In this document: in pieces, positions 23,165 through 31,502 of the stretch
How positions within the stretch are numbered: the stretch's first letter is position 1
Layout: each line of letters opens with the position of its first letter
Assembly: GCA_031418035.1 (NCBI GenBank)
Contig: JANOWU010000222.1
Location: 1 to 34,228, forward strand
Direction: 5' to 3'
DNA: 34,228 nt
Source of the DNA: JANOYY01 sp031418035
GTDB taxonomy: Bacteria > Actinomycetota > Acidimicrobiia > Acidimicrobiales > JANYDT01
The notes under the pieces: model-generated
What the model saw: only the letters and a program-made list of their open reading frames with translations
What the model was told of the DNA's origin: nothing
The model's database searches: none
Program-made: the position numbers and the translations under genes

Positions 23165-24024
23165 GCGTCGCGCCGGACAAGGACCACCGCAGCGATCCCG
23201 AGAGTAACGAGCGCGTAAAGGCAGAACACACCGAATCCAGCCCATGGTGACAGCGCGTCCGACGTGTTCTGCCCAGACCCGAACATGATTTCCTGACCAG
23301 CGTTGCTTGGAAGGTATTTCTGAATTCCGTTGATGGAACTTGGGAGGAGGCTGACGATCACGGGAACGATGAATAACATTCCGAACAGCGCAGCGATAGC
23401 TCCAGCCGTTTTCCTGAGCAGTGTTCCCAAACCGAGCGCGAGGAGCCCGAGGACGCTGAGGTAGAGGCCGGTCCCAACGACGCTTCGTATGGCCCCAGGT
23501 TCGCTGATGGCGACGCCAAGGTGCTCGCCCGAAAGTATTGCTTGGCCGACGAGGAACGCAGCAAGGGCGGCGATTGTGGTGACGACGAACGTAACCACAC
23601 CGAACACGGCGGCCTTGGCCGCGAGCACTGTCGTTCGTTGTGGCGTAGCTGCGAACGTGGTGCGAATCATGTGGCTGGCGTATTCGTTGGTGATGATGAG
23701 TACGCCCAGTACGCCGATGGCGAGTTGAGCAAGACCGGCGCCGACCAGGCTGTACGTGACCGGATTGAACGTCGCCTTGTCTCGTGCAGTGAGTTTGTCG
23801 AACTGGGCGACGTAGACGGCACACACGATCGCGGAAAGGCCGACCATGAAAATGGCCGCGGCGATGAGAGTCCAATAGGTCGACCGGACAGTCCGCAAGC
23901 GCGTCCATTCCGAGCGAACCACGTCACGGGCAATGCTCCTGATGGGAGCTGAGTGTGGTTCTCGAGCCTTGATCAGTGCCGGGCTCGGAGACGTCGAGTT
24001 CGTGGGTAGCTCAGTAACGGTCAT
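23161..24024 (-). CDS. ABC-2-type transporter permease
   Basis: A 287-residue membrane protein with six likely helices ('IAAAIFMVGLSAIVCAVYVA', 'VGAGLAQLAIGVLGVLIITN', 'AAVFGVVTFVVTTIAALAAF', 'GLYLSVLGLLALGLGTLL', 'GAIAALFGMLFIVPVIVSLL' and 'FCLYALVTLGIAAVVLVR'). The 'NEYASHMIRTTFAATPQRTT' loop after helix 2 is typical of ABC-2 permeases that pair with DrrA/NatA-type ATPases. I chose the ATG at 24024, one base after the ATPase stop; the frame extends upstream inside the ATPase gene but without family sequence. The N-terminal 40 residues are Pro/Ser/Thr-rich and cytoplasmic. Confidence 0.9.
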   Translation of the reverse strand: MTVTELPTNSTSPSPALIKAREPHSAPIRSIARDVVRSEWTRLRTVRSTYWTLIAAAIFMVGLSAIVCAVYVAQFDKLTARDKATFNPVTYSLVGAGLAQLAIGVLGVLIITNEYASHMIRTTFAATPQRTTVLAAKAAVFGVVTFVVTTIAALAAFLVGQAILSGEHLGVAISEPGAIRSVVGTGLYLSVLGLLALGLGTLLRKTAGAIAALFGMLFIVPVIVSLLPSSINGIQKYLPSNAGQEIMFGSGQNTSDALSPWAGFGVFCLYALVTLGIAAVVLVRRDA

Positions 24025-24025
24025 G

Positions 24026-24982
24026 TCAAGCTGCCTTGGGTGTCTGGGTTGGCGAAGTGGCGGGTATGTCGTTGATGGTGGCACCGGACCGGTATTGGAC
24101 GCTGTCATGGGTGAGGGTCATGTACACGTCCTCCAGCGACGCCGCCTGAGGAGCGAGCTCGTGGACGGCAATGCGGTTGGCCATCGCCAAATCGCCGATC
24201 GTCGCAGCCGTCATGCCGGTCACAGCCAGCGCACCATCGGGCCGCACCGTGCTCGACCCGCCGTTCGCTGCGACCAACACACTCAACGCGTCGCGCTGAG
24301 GGGATAGTACGCGTACATAGTTTGCTTCACTCGACGCTACGAGTTCGCTAATACTTGCTTCGGCGAGCAGTTTTCCGCGTCCGATCACGATCACGTGGTC
24401 GGCGGTCAGCGCCATCTCGGCCATCAAATGACTTGACACGAATACCGTCCTTCCTTCGTCGGCGAGCGACCGCAAAAGTGTGCGGACCCAGATGATCCCT
24501 TCGGGATCGAGCCCGTTCACCGGCTCGTCGAACACCAACACGCCTGGATCGCCGAGAAGAGCTGCACCGATCCCGAGCCGTTGACCCATGCCAAGGGAGA
24601 ACGCGCCTGCGCGCTTGTGGGCGACGCTCGTCAACCCGACGATGTCCAGCACTTCGTCGACCCGACGCCTACCTAGCCCGTTGCTTTGTGCGAGACAAAG
24701 CAGATGGTTGTAAGCGCTTCGTCCCTCGTGGATCGCCTTTGCGTCCAGGAGGGCACCAACTTCGAAGAGCGGGCGTCGCAACGACGAGTACGACCTACCG
24801 CCGATCGTGACCGAACCCTTGGTGGGAGCGTCGAGACCCAGGATCATGCGAAGTGTCGTCGACTTCCCCGCCCCGTTCGGGCCGAGAAAGCCCGTGACCT
24901 GCCCTTCTCGAACCTCAAAGGACAAGTTATCGACAGCAACGGTTGACCCGTAACGCTTCACTAAGCCGTGTGCCTCGATCAT
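24026..24982 (-). CDS. ABC transporter ATP-binding protein
   Basis: A 318-residue ATPase. It has Walker A 'GFLGPNGAGKSTTLRMILGL', the Q-loop region replaced by 'VGALLDAKAIHEGRSAYNHL' as usual in this subgroup, the signature 'FSLGMGQRLGIGAALL', Walker B 'VLVFDEPVNGLDPEG' and the H-loop 'VFVSSHLMAEMA'. The C-terminal 90 residues are an accessory domain seen in bacitracin/lantibiotic-type exporters. With the permease it forms a heterotetrameric exporter, possibly for a peptide, antibiotic or lipid. A promoter with an overlapping inverted repeat precedes it. Confidence 0.95.
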   Translation of the reverse strand: MIEAHGLVKRYGSTVAVDNLSFEVREGQVTGFLGPNGAGKSTTLRMILGLDAPTKGSVTIGGRSYSSLRRPLFEVGALLDAKAIHEGRSAYNHLLCLAQSNGLGRRRVDEVLDIVGLTSVAHKRAGAFSLGMGQRLGIGAALLGDPGVLVFDEPVNGLDPEGIIWVRTLLRSLADEGRTVFVSSHLMAEMALTADHVIVIGRGKLLAEASISELVASSEANYVRVLSPQRDALSVLVAANGGSSTVRPDGALAVTGMTAATIGDLAMANRIAVHELAPQAASLEDVYMTLTHDSVQYRSGATINDIPATSPTQTPKAA

Positions 24983-25297
24983 TTTGCGACGTCCTCATTG
25001 TCGTGCGATATCCGGAACCCTTATAAGGAGCCAGGTTCCAGCACGCCAAACTGGCAGCTAGTCGCGCCCTGCTCGTACCCGTTCCTCGACCCTTCTAAAC
25101 GAATCGCGAACGACAGCCGAGATCGCGGATACCGGCGCACGGGCCCGGCGATGATGTCAGCGAGGCCTCGGTCCGTTGGAGCGCGTCGAGCGGGTCGTCG
25201 TGGAGCCATCCAAGCAGCGGTGATCCCGCCGCCACCCCAGATCAGGTCGATCGAGTGAGCACCGTGTAGGGATTCGAAGTTCGCTTACTGGGATCGG
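24983..25297. other. Upstream region of the ABC operon
   Basis: About 315 bp. The part nearest the ATPase gene carries a promoter and inverted repeat (listed separately). The remaining 250 bp show no gene: a 62-codon minus-strand frame is Arg/Pro-rich and not recognisable. Confidence 0.6.
25014..25049 (-). promoter_or_regulatory. Promoter with overlapping inverted repeat for the ABC operon
   Basis: On the minus strand TTGGCG (25049-25044) and TATAAG (25025-25020) are 18 bp apart, a good sigma-70-type pair. GGAACC (25014-25019) and GGTTCC (25034-25039) form a 6-base inverted repeat spaced by 14 that brackets the -10 box, and CCTTATAAGG (25019-25028) is itself a palindrome. A dimeric repressor bound here would block the promoter. 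About 35 bases separate the expected start from the ATPase ATG. Confidence 0.55.
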
Positions 25298-26545
25298 TCA
25301 ACTGGACGGCAGGTCGTATCGCCGTATGCCGGATGACGTAACCGATGAAGTGTTGCCGCTCGTGTTTGAAACTGTCGAGGTGGTTGAAGGTCTGGTCGAG
25401 CCTATGGAGAGGGCGATGATCGTTCCGGTGGAGCAGCGAACAGCGCCCTTGAAGGTCGCCGTTCTGCCGTCCGACTGGCGGCCTCGGGTGAGTTGTCCGT
25501 GAAAGTTGGCCACTCCCGACCGGACCGGAGCGCCCACGAAGTTGGCAACACTCCAGCGATCACCGGCGGCTGCGAGTCGTGAGAAGTAGCGCGACAGTGT
25601 TACGTAGCTCGCAGCGTCGCTTCCGTTCCGCGTGGGTGAGATCCCTTGATCTGAGACCCATGCGAAATCAGCGGCATTGAAGAAGCGGGCCACGTCAATG
25701 TTTTGGCCGACTGACTGGGCAAGTTCAGTCACGATGGGCCGTGCATTACAGGTAGACAGAGACGACTCCGCAACGGGGGCCACGTAGCGCAAGGCCAGGC
25801 GAGTGGTACCACCGAGATAGTCGAACTGGAGGATGTAGCAGCCCGGCTTCTCTAGGCGGATCATGTTCGGAAAGTCGACCCAGCCGCCATCCAGTGCGGT
25901 GCGGTCATCGAGACGAAGGTCGTGTGAGAACGCTGGTGTCGCGTCACTCCCGAATCCGACTTGCGAAGTGCCCGGGGCGACTGCTTTTCCGCGAACGAGG
26001 ACATGATCACCGGCACTGACGTGGACCGCGATCAGAAGCTTGTTCCCGCCCCAACGCTCGGAACCAAAGGTGGCGGGTTGACCGAGGCTGAAGTTCCACG
26101 GATCACCAACCACACGGACCAGACCCGACCCAGTCATTGGTCCCAGATCCTTGGACAACGACTCGACCTTCGGTTCCGCCCGACAATCACGGGGATTAGC
26201 AACCAAAGGCCGGGAACGAAGCACGGCGTTGTCGGCCTCCGAACCTCCGCGCCCGAGGGGTTGAGTTGCTGGTGATCTGACGGGCGACGGAACCGCGACG
26301 CTCGTTTCGACGACCTTTGTTGTCGATCGCGTAAATGTCAGAAGGAGCGCCGGGACAAGAAAGAAGGTCGGGAGGATCAGTGCGAGCCCGAGCTTTTGAA
26401 TCTTGTTCCACCGGTTGGACTGCGACAGTCGAACAATCCCCCAGATATACGCGACAAGGGGAACAACCAGATTGCAGAGAGTCAAGAGGAGAACGGTCCA
26501 CGTATCTCCACCGCGCGTGTTCGGTCGGACTCCGTCAGAGTTCAC
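25298..26545 (-). CDS. Membrane-anchored protein of unknown function
   Basis: A 415-residue protein. Near the N-terminus are two hydrophobic segments ('WTVLLLTLCNLVVPLVAYIW' and 'LGLALILPTFFLVPALLLTF') enclosing a basic loop 'SNRWNKIQK'; the other 340 residues should lie outside the membrane and are rich in Ser, Thr, Gly and beta-type sequence ('KLLIAVHVSAGDHVLVRGKA', 'CYILQFDYLGGTTRLALRYV'). I recognise no family. I chose the GTG at 26545, which overlaps the upstream stop by four bases (GTGA), over an ATG seven codons earlier that would overlap by 25 bases. Co-transcription with the 122-residue gene is likely. Confidence 0.7.
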   Translation of the reverse strand: MNSDGVRPNTRGGDTWTVLLLTLCNLVVPLVAYIWGIVRLSQSNRWNKIQKLGLALILPTFFLVPALLLTFTRSTTKVVETSVAVPSPVRSPATQPLGRGGSEADNAVLRSRPLVANPRDCRAEPKVESLSKDLGPMTGSGLVRVVGDPWNFSLGQPATFGSERWGGNKLLIAVHVSAGDHVLVRGKAVAPGTSQVGFGSDATPAFSHDLRLDDRTALDGGWVDFPNMIRLEKPGCYILQFDYLGGTTRLALRYVAPVAESSLSTCNARPIVTELAQSVGQNIDVARFFNAADFAWVSDQGISPTRNGSDAASYVTLSRYFSRLAAAGDRWSVANFVGAPVRSGVANFHGQLTRGRQSDGRTATFKGAVRCSTGTIIALSIGSTRPSTTSTVSNTSGNTSSVTSSGIRRYDLPSS

Positions 26546-26910
26546 TGCAAGCCTCTCGTTCCGCATGCATCGTCAGCTTGGTGTTCCATTCGTAACGCGA
26601 CAGCGACGGCGATGATCAACAGGATCGGGATCACATTGAACACCCACGCAAAGTATGTGGGCGTGCCAATCGACAAGAACAACAGAACACACGCAATCCC
26701 AAGATGGGATCTGCGTTTCACCAACAACGCCGCACCCGTCGCACACAGGGGCAGCGCGGTGCTTGCGAGGAGTACCCATCGCTTTGCATCAGCGTTCGCG
26801 TCACGAATGCCTGGCCAACCCAGGACAACCCCAAGGGCACCCCAAACTCCTGCCCCTACCCAGACCCAGCCCAGAAGCCGCTGCCCTGTCCGTTGTTCAA
26901 AATGGTTCAT
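26542..26910 (-). CDS. Small membrane protein of unknown function
   Basis: A 122-residue protein with four hydrophobic segments ('LLGWVWVGAGVWGALGVVLG', 'WVLLASTALPLCATGAALLV', 'GIACVLLFLSIGTPTYFAWV' and 'FNVIPILLIIAVAVALRM'). No motif recognised. I chose the ATG at 26910 (GAAGG a few bases upstream) because upstream codons in the same frame do not look like a protein. It precedes the 415-residue membrane-anchored protein with a 4-base overlap, suggesting the two proteins act together. Confidence 0.7.
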   Translation of the reverse strand: MNHFEQRTGQRLLGWVWVGAGVWGALGVVLGWPGIRDANADAKRWVLLASTALPLCATGAALLVKRRSHLGIACVLLFLSIGTPTYFAWVFNVIPILLIIAVAVALRMEHQADDACGTRGLQ

Positions 26911-27041
26911 ATCAGCGCCTTCGTGCTCGGAAAATTCCGTCAAGACCACTCCACGTTGCCGCTGGTGAAGTCTTGGCGAGGCAACGGCCGCCCCTGCTGT
27001 TATGTCCGGCATCCAGCGCTTTGGGGTATCGCAGCGGTCGC

Positions 27042-27212
27042 CTACACCGTGTTCATGGCGAGGTTTACCGCTCGCCGTAACGCATTCGAGAGTTCGGTCG
27101 CGTTCGACGCGTCATGTTCGCCGTGAAGGTAGAGACCCGTGACGCCGCCGGCTCGTTCAACGTGTGTGGCGCCAAGGAGAAGCGCCACGGTGACACACGG
27201 ATCACGAGACAT
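27042..27212 (-). pseudogene. Truncated STAS-like ORF (anti-sigma factor antagonist fragment)
   Basis: The ATG at 27212 has a good ribosome-binding sequence (AGGAG four bases upstream). The 56-residue product includes 'GLYLHGEHDASNATELSNAL' near its end, which fits the first strand and helix of a STAS domain. A full STAS domain needs about 100 residues and the phosphorylatable serine strand is missing; the frame ends at 27042 and I find no continuation in other frames. It may be a gene cut off by a deletion. The resemblance is by pattern only. Confidence 0.4.
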
Positions 27213-27549
27213 GGTGCTCCTGTTGGGTGGGTTCGAATGAATCGCGCTACCAGGGACCGGAGCACCGCACCCGAACCACCTCGGACCTATCCCAAGGTGG
27301 AACCACACGTCAGGGATCACGTCGTGCTGCCTCCACCGTACACTCATACGCTGCAACGTCGAAGTCGCGGACCTTGGGGGGCGGGCTGCGGTGAACATTC
27401 TGGTCCGCTCAACGCTGCTTCGGCGATGCTCTCGGGCCAGGCTGTGACGCGGAGGGACCGAAGAAGATGCCGACGCCGATGCCTGCTGTGTCCAGCAAGC
27501 CAACGGGCAATGCGGCAGTTGCAGCAATAGCGCAGCGTGACGGCCTGCC
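27213..27549. other. Stretch without a recognisable gene
   Basis: About 340 bp between the STAS-like fragment and the next ORF, with no frame of coding character on either strand and no repeat or hairpin of note. Confidence 0.55.
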
Positions 27550-27729
27550 ATGTATGTGGGAGCGGTGAAGGAACGCGATGTCCCACAGGGCGCGTACGGC
27601 AAGGACATTCCCGCGACCGTGGAGTCGGCGAACGCATTCACACGTGACCTTTACCGGAACGTGATTGCGTCGAAAGAAACACGCCAAGAAGACCGCGTGC
27701 TGGGCCGTACACCACGCTGTTCGGGTTAG
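27550..27729 (+). CDS. 59-residue ORF, possibly a gene fragment
   Basis: An ATG at 27550 opens a frame encoding 'VGAVKERDVPQGAYGKDIPA' and 'SANAFTRDLYRNVIASKETR', whose composition (balanced charges, few rare residues) looks like real protein. The stop is at 27727-27729. In another frame just after residue 50, 'TLFGLGMLYVGARTN' looks like the natural continuation into a hydrophobic segment, so this may be the end of a larger, frameshifted gene. I do not recognise the family. Confidence 0.35.
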   Translation: MYVGAVKERDVPQGAYGKDIPATVESANAFTRDLYRNVIASKETRQEDRVLGRTPRCSG

Positions 27730-27781
27730 GCATGCTCTACGTTGGTGCCCGAACGAACACGCGGACGAGATGGCCTCGGTC

Positions 27782-28093
27782 CTAAGGTCCCTGGAGGGGG
27801 AACATCGGTATCTCACCGCCGAGTTGGGCGCGGTAGCTCTCCAGCGTGTCTCGAGCTGTTTCGAGTACCGAAATAACGGGCGTGATGAAAAGTTGGGCTC
27901 CGGAGTTCGTGCGCACGGTGACCTGAAAACGGCCTCCGGGCATCTGTTCCATGCTCACCATTTCAACTGCGCTGATGCGAACAGCACCGGTGACGTCGTC
28001 AGCGTCACGTCGGTATACAGGAATGAGGTGGTTCAGATTGGGGTCAAACACGATGTAGGTATCGGCGCGTTCGCAGGCGTAGTGGACGGCCAA
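27782..28093 (-). CDS. Protein of unknown function (103 residues)
   Basis: From a TTG at 28093 the frame encodes 'ADTYIVFDPNLNHLIPVYRR', 'VRISAVEMVSMEQMPGGRFQ' and 'GAQLFITPVISVLETARDTL', an even alpha/beta pattern with good coding character. An in-frame stop lies eight codons further upstream and those codons also look protein-like, so the real N-terminus may be lost or the start may be this TTG. No family recognised. It is downstream of the asparaginase gene on the same strand (83 bp gap). Confidence 0.55.
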   Translation of the reverse strand: MAVHYACERADTYIVFDPNLNHLIPVYRRDADDVTGAVRISAVEMVSMEQMPGGRFQVTVRTNSGAQLFITPVISVLETARDTLESYRAQLGGEIPMFPLQGP

Positions 28094-28176
28094 TCTCGCA
28101 ATGAGTCGTTCGACCTATCGACTCGCCCCAGGCGACGCGCCGATGTGGGCGGATCTCGGGAATGCCGGAGCGACAG

Positions 28177-29154
28177 TCACTGGAGAGATTCCACCGAAAG
28201 GGGAACGAGTTCGCCGACCGGGTGGCCGCCGCCCAGGACGGGTGGTCGCAGCATCGCCGGATCGAGCGTCGGCAACGAGGCCCCGGCCCTCTTGAGTGCG
28301 GCCAACGCCACTGCCACCCGCGGCAATTGCGCACCGTCACCGATCTTCACCGCGACACTGAAACCGTCCGGAGACGTCAGCACCATGACGCCATCGGCGC
28401 CGTCCTTTCCGATCCAGCCAGGCGCGGCGAGAAGGAACTCGGTGACGTCGCGTCCGTACCCTCCGACCAGTTCCGGGTGGGAGCGGATCGCTTCGGCGAC
28501 CCGACCTTCCGGCCGAGACGGGTCAGCCTGAGCCATGAGGCGCAGCGATTGTGCAAGTCCGACCAGGGAAACCTGATGCGCAGGCGCGCCGCATCCGTCG
28601 ATACCGATGCCATCGGTTGTCTCACCGGTGAACTCGGCGATCGTTTGAGTGATGCGTTGTTGCAACGGGTGATCGACGTCGAGGTAGTCGTCGAGTTCCC
28701 ATGAACAGGTGACACACGTCGAGAGCATCGACGCGTGCTTCCCCGAACAGTTCATCGTAAGTGCACTTGGCTTTTGACGGTTCGCCAGGAACTCGTCGAG
28801 CTCGCGCTCACCGATGGGACGACCGATGGCGTTCTGAAGCCGATCTTCGGTGAGTCCGGCATCTTCCAGAATCGAACGAACGACCTCGAGGTGGTCGGGA
28901 CCACCCGAATGGCTTGCGGTCGTGAGTGCGAGTTGGCGACCCGAAACGACGAGTCCGAGTCGGAGCATTGCGACTGCCTGCATCATCTTGTTCGCTGAGC
29001 GGCCATACGTCTGGAATTCGGGTCCACCGAGCTCGAAACACACGTGACCTCCAGGATCGACCACGACGACCGAGCCATAATGCTGGCAGTCCACGAATCC
29101 ACTGCGATACGACACGGCAAGGAGCGCATCGTGTCGTCGAGTTGGCAACGTCAC
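28177..29154 (-). CDS. Asparaginase (PF06089 type)
   Basis: A 325-residue protein of the actinobacterial/rhizobial asparaginase family. Conserved blocks are 'FELGGPEFQTYGRSANKMMQ', 'TTASHSGGPDHLEVVRSIL', 'ALTMNCSGKHASML', 'DGIGIDGCGAPAHQVSLVGL' and 'LLAAPGWIGKDGADGVMVL'. The reaction is hydrolysis of asparagine to aspartate and ammonia; no signal peptide is seen. I chose the GTG at 29154, 28 bp after the upstream gene's stop; a TTG five codons earlier is an alternative. The frame stays open to 29361 inside the neighbouring gene, but that part is not family sequence. Confidence 0.88.
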   Translation of the reverse strand: MTLPTRRHDALLAVSYRSGFVDCQHYGSVVVVDPGGHVCFELGGPEFQTYGRSANKMMQAVAMLRLGLVVSGRQLALTTASHSGGPDHLEVVRSILEDAGLTEDRLQNAIGRPIGERELDEFLANRQKPSALTMNCSGKHASMLSTCVTCSWELDDYLDVDHPLQQRITQTIAEFTGETTDGIGIDGCGAPAHQVSLVGLAQSLRLMAQADPSRPEGRVAEAIRSHPELVGGYGRDVTEFLLAAPGWIGKDGADGVMVLTSPDGFSVAVKIGDGAQLPRVAVALAALKRAGASLPTLDPAMLRPPVLGGGHPVGELVPLSVESLQ

Positions 29155-29182
29155 CGCGACACTTTTCCACAAATCATCAGGG

Positions 29183-30364
29183 TCACCCGCCGAACTTCCG
29201 CAGCACCCATTCGAGCGGGCCCGTCGTGAACCGTTTCTGCCAGAGGGCACCTGCCACCACGGCGACGAACCATGCAACGCATCCGATGAGCACGGAAGAA
29301 ACAAGTCCATGGCGTTGACCATCAACATCGAGTGCCACCAGCAGCCACGGGATGAGCCCATGAAGGATGTAGAGCGAAAAGGTCACTCGACCCGCTCGGG
29401 CCAAGACCCGAAACGGTAGGAATCGTGGGAGCCGGAAGGCGAAACCGGCAACCAGCGCAATGACGGCAATCGACGAACCGACTGCGGCGACGACGTACGC
29501 CGGCATCCCCAGACCGAACGGCGGCGTTCTGCGAAACGGTCCAGGGTCGATAGAGGCCGCCCAGCGCCACTGCTCGGAGAGCACCTTCTTTCCGAAGAAC
29601 TGCATGGCGTATCCCGCAGCCACGAATGCGACGCCGACAGCAAACGTAAGGTAGTACGTACGCAGAGTATTCCAGTCGAACGTGGCGAGTGTCATGCCGA
29701 CCAGCACGAAAGCAAGCCACGGCAGGACGGGGTGCCCACCCCAGGTCGTCACGTTCGTGATGAATCCCTGCACCGTACCGACCGGAAGGCGGCTGCCGGA
29801 CCGAAACCCTCCCCACCACGACGTATACGGAAGGTCGTCTCTGGACGCCTGGAAAACGATGACCCTCTGCAATACAGTAAGCGCGCAGATAGATGCCGCT
29901 CCGAGTAACCACCACCGACGACGCCAGGTCACGACGAAGGAACAAACAATCAGGTAGACGCCCGTGAAGTGAAGAATTGTTCCCGGCCATGCCCCGTCGA
30001 AGAAGATTCCGGTGACCACGAACAGAGTCCCGCGTCGCCGGAGCCTCCATCGGAGTTGGTTGATCGCATCGCGATCGTGTGACGCCACGGCGCGGGTGCT
30101 CAAGAGGGTAACCCCCATGCCGACCAGGGTGGCGAGGGCTGCGGCGAAGCGCGTCGAGACCGGACCGGTCTGCGGGTCGAGGAACGACCGAAGCCAACCG
30201 GGTTCGTCGAGTTCAGCCCAGGAGACTTCGCGCAGCGTCTTGATGTTGAAGAAGACGATGTAGTTCATGACGAAAACGCCGAGGAGCACGACGCCACGAG
30301 CAACGTCGAATTGGGCGAGCCGCGAAGTGGGCGTGGAGACGCTGGGGCCCGCAGTCGAAGTCAT
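29183..30364 (-). CDS. Polytopic membrane protein, DUF418/HGSNAT-like
   Basis: A 393-residue protein with about ten helices. The start 'RLAQFDVARGVVLLGVFVMN' matches the N-terminal signature of the DUF418 and heparan-alpha-glucosaminide acetyltransferase-like families, and the C-terminal half ('GRVTFSLYILHGLIPWLLV') matches the DUF418 end. These proteins probably transfer acyl groups across the membrane to sugars or lipids; no substrate is known here. It is divergent from the 352-residue membrane protein and followed by the asparaginase gene 28 bp later. Confidence 0.85.
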   Translation of the reverse strand: MTSTAGPSVSTPTSRLAQFDVARGVVLLGVFVMNYIVFFNIKTLREVSWAELDEPGWLRSFLDPQTGPVSTRFAAALATLVGMGVTLLSTRAVASHDRDAINQLRWRLRRRGTLFVVTGIFFDGAWPGTILHFTGVYLIVCSFVVTWRRRWWLLGAASICALTVLQRVIVFQASRDDLPYTSWWGGFRSGSRLPVGTVQGFITNVTTWGGHPVLPWLAFVLVGMTLATFDWNTLRTYYLTFAVGVAFVAAGYAMQFFGKKVLSEQWRWAASIDPGPFRRTPPFGLGMPAYVVAAVGSSIAVIALVAGFAFRLPRFLPFRVLARAGRVTFSLYILHGLIPWLLVALDVDGQRHGLVSSVLIGCVAWFVAVVAGALWQKRFTTGPLEWVLRKFGG

Positions 30365-30443
30365 GACGAATCAAACGTAGTGGGGGACAGGGCGTGACGA
30401 AATCGCTGCAGCATGCGGGCCCGAATTCTGCGACGCTGGGGTC

Positions 30444-31502
30444 ATGACGAGCACCGTGCAGCATCAGGTCCCCGGTTTGGATTCGGCGCGCCACACACCT
30501 CTGCTCGCCCGACGAATCGACGACGCCGTGGCCGGCCTGGGCGCGCTTTGGATGTTGAGTGGTCTTTTCGTCGACGGGTGGGCCCATCGCAACCAAAAGC
30601 CCGAAACGTTCTTCACGCCGTGGCACGCAATTCTCTACAGCGGCTTCGCGGCCTCGGCCACGTGGATGCTCGTGGTCGTCCGCCGACACCGCAGACCGGG
30701 CCTTTCGGCACGGGCGACGATGCCTGCCGGGTACGGTTTTCGCACAGTTGGCGTCGCCGTGTTCGGCATTGGTGCGATCCTCGATCTGCTGTGGCACGAA
30801 CTCTTCGGGGTGGAGGCCGACATCGAAGCTCTCCTGTCGCCGACCCATTTGATCTTGCTGAGTGGGGGCCTTCTGATGGCGATCGGTCCGATCGTTTCGA
30901 CGCTCGCCCGGGAAGGCGACCGGCAAACGCCAGCGTGGTCATCAACGGGTCCAATCGTGGCCACGATGGCCTTCGTCACCGCGCTGCTGCAGTTCTTCTT
31001 CATGTACCTGAGTCCCTACGAGTACGACATCTACTCCTCGTTCGACCGAGAGGTCGTCCGGGGAATCGGTGCCATCGTGGTCTTCACGATGATTACGACG
31101 ACCGCATTGCTGTTCCTCGTTCGTCAGGTCGAACTACCCCGAGGCACCTTCGTCGCAGTGCTGTTCGTCCCGGCGGTTGCGCAGACGGTACTCACGAGTT
31201 TCGAAACCGCTCCCCGACTGCTCGGGCCGGCAGTCGCAAGCGTTCTCGCCGAGATCACCTGGCCCAAGGTGCGAAGGTCGGGGCAGACCTGGACGTATGT
31301 CCTTCCGGTCTGGATCGGCGTTCTGACCATGGTGACCTGGTTCGGCCTTTTCGTCGGCGTCGAACTCGAGGCGGGGATTTCGTGGTCGGTTCACCTCTGG
31401 ACCGGCGCCCCGGTCCTTGCTGCGCTACTTGCCGTGTTCATGACCATCACCACGGATATGGGGACGGGCCGACCTCAACATCGCCGAATCGGCGCCGGTT
31501 AG
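30444..31502 (+). CDS. Polytopic membrane protein of unknown function
   Basis: A 352-residue protein with about eight helices. Conspicuous segments are 'LWMLSGLFVDGWAHRNQKPE' with 'FFTPWHAILYSGFAASATWM' (residues 37-75), 'LWHELFGVEADIEALLSPTH' and 'FFMYLSPYEYDIYSSFDREV'. The several histidines (WAH, PWH, WHE, PTH) placed near helix ends could bind metal or heme; that is inference. I recognise no family. Its TAG overlaps the convergent FkbM gene's stop by four bases. Confidence 0.75.
   Translation: MTSTVQHQVPGLDSARHTPLLARRIDDAVAGLGALWMLSGLFVDGWAHRNQKPETFFTPWHAILYSGFAASATWMLVVVRRHRRPGLSARATMPAGYGFRTVGVAVFGIGAILDLLWHELFGVEADIEALLSPTHLILLSGGLLMAIGPIVSTLAREGDRQTPAWSSTGPIVATMAFVTALLQFFFMYLSPYEYDIYSSFDREVVRGIGAIVVFTMITTTALLFLVRQVELPRGTFVAVLFVPAVAQTVLTSFETAPRLLGPAVASVLAEITWPKVRRSGQTWTYVLPVWIGVLTMVTWFGLFVGVELEAGISWSVHLWTGAPVLAALLAVFMTITTDMGTGRPQHRRIGAG

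Noticed and set aside
27213..27641. Upstream extension of the STAS-like frame
   Set aside because: The ATG at 27212 has a ribosome-binding sequence, and the upstream codons are Ser/Arg/Pro-rich noise.
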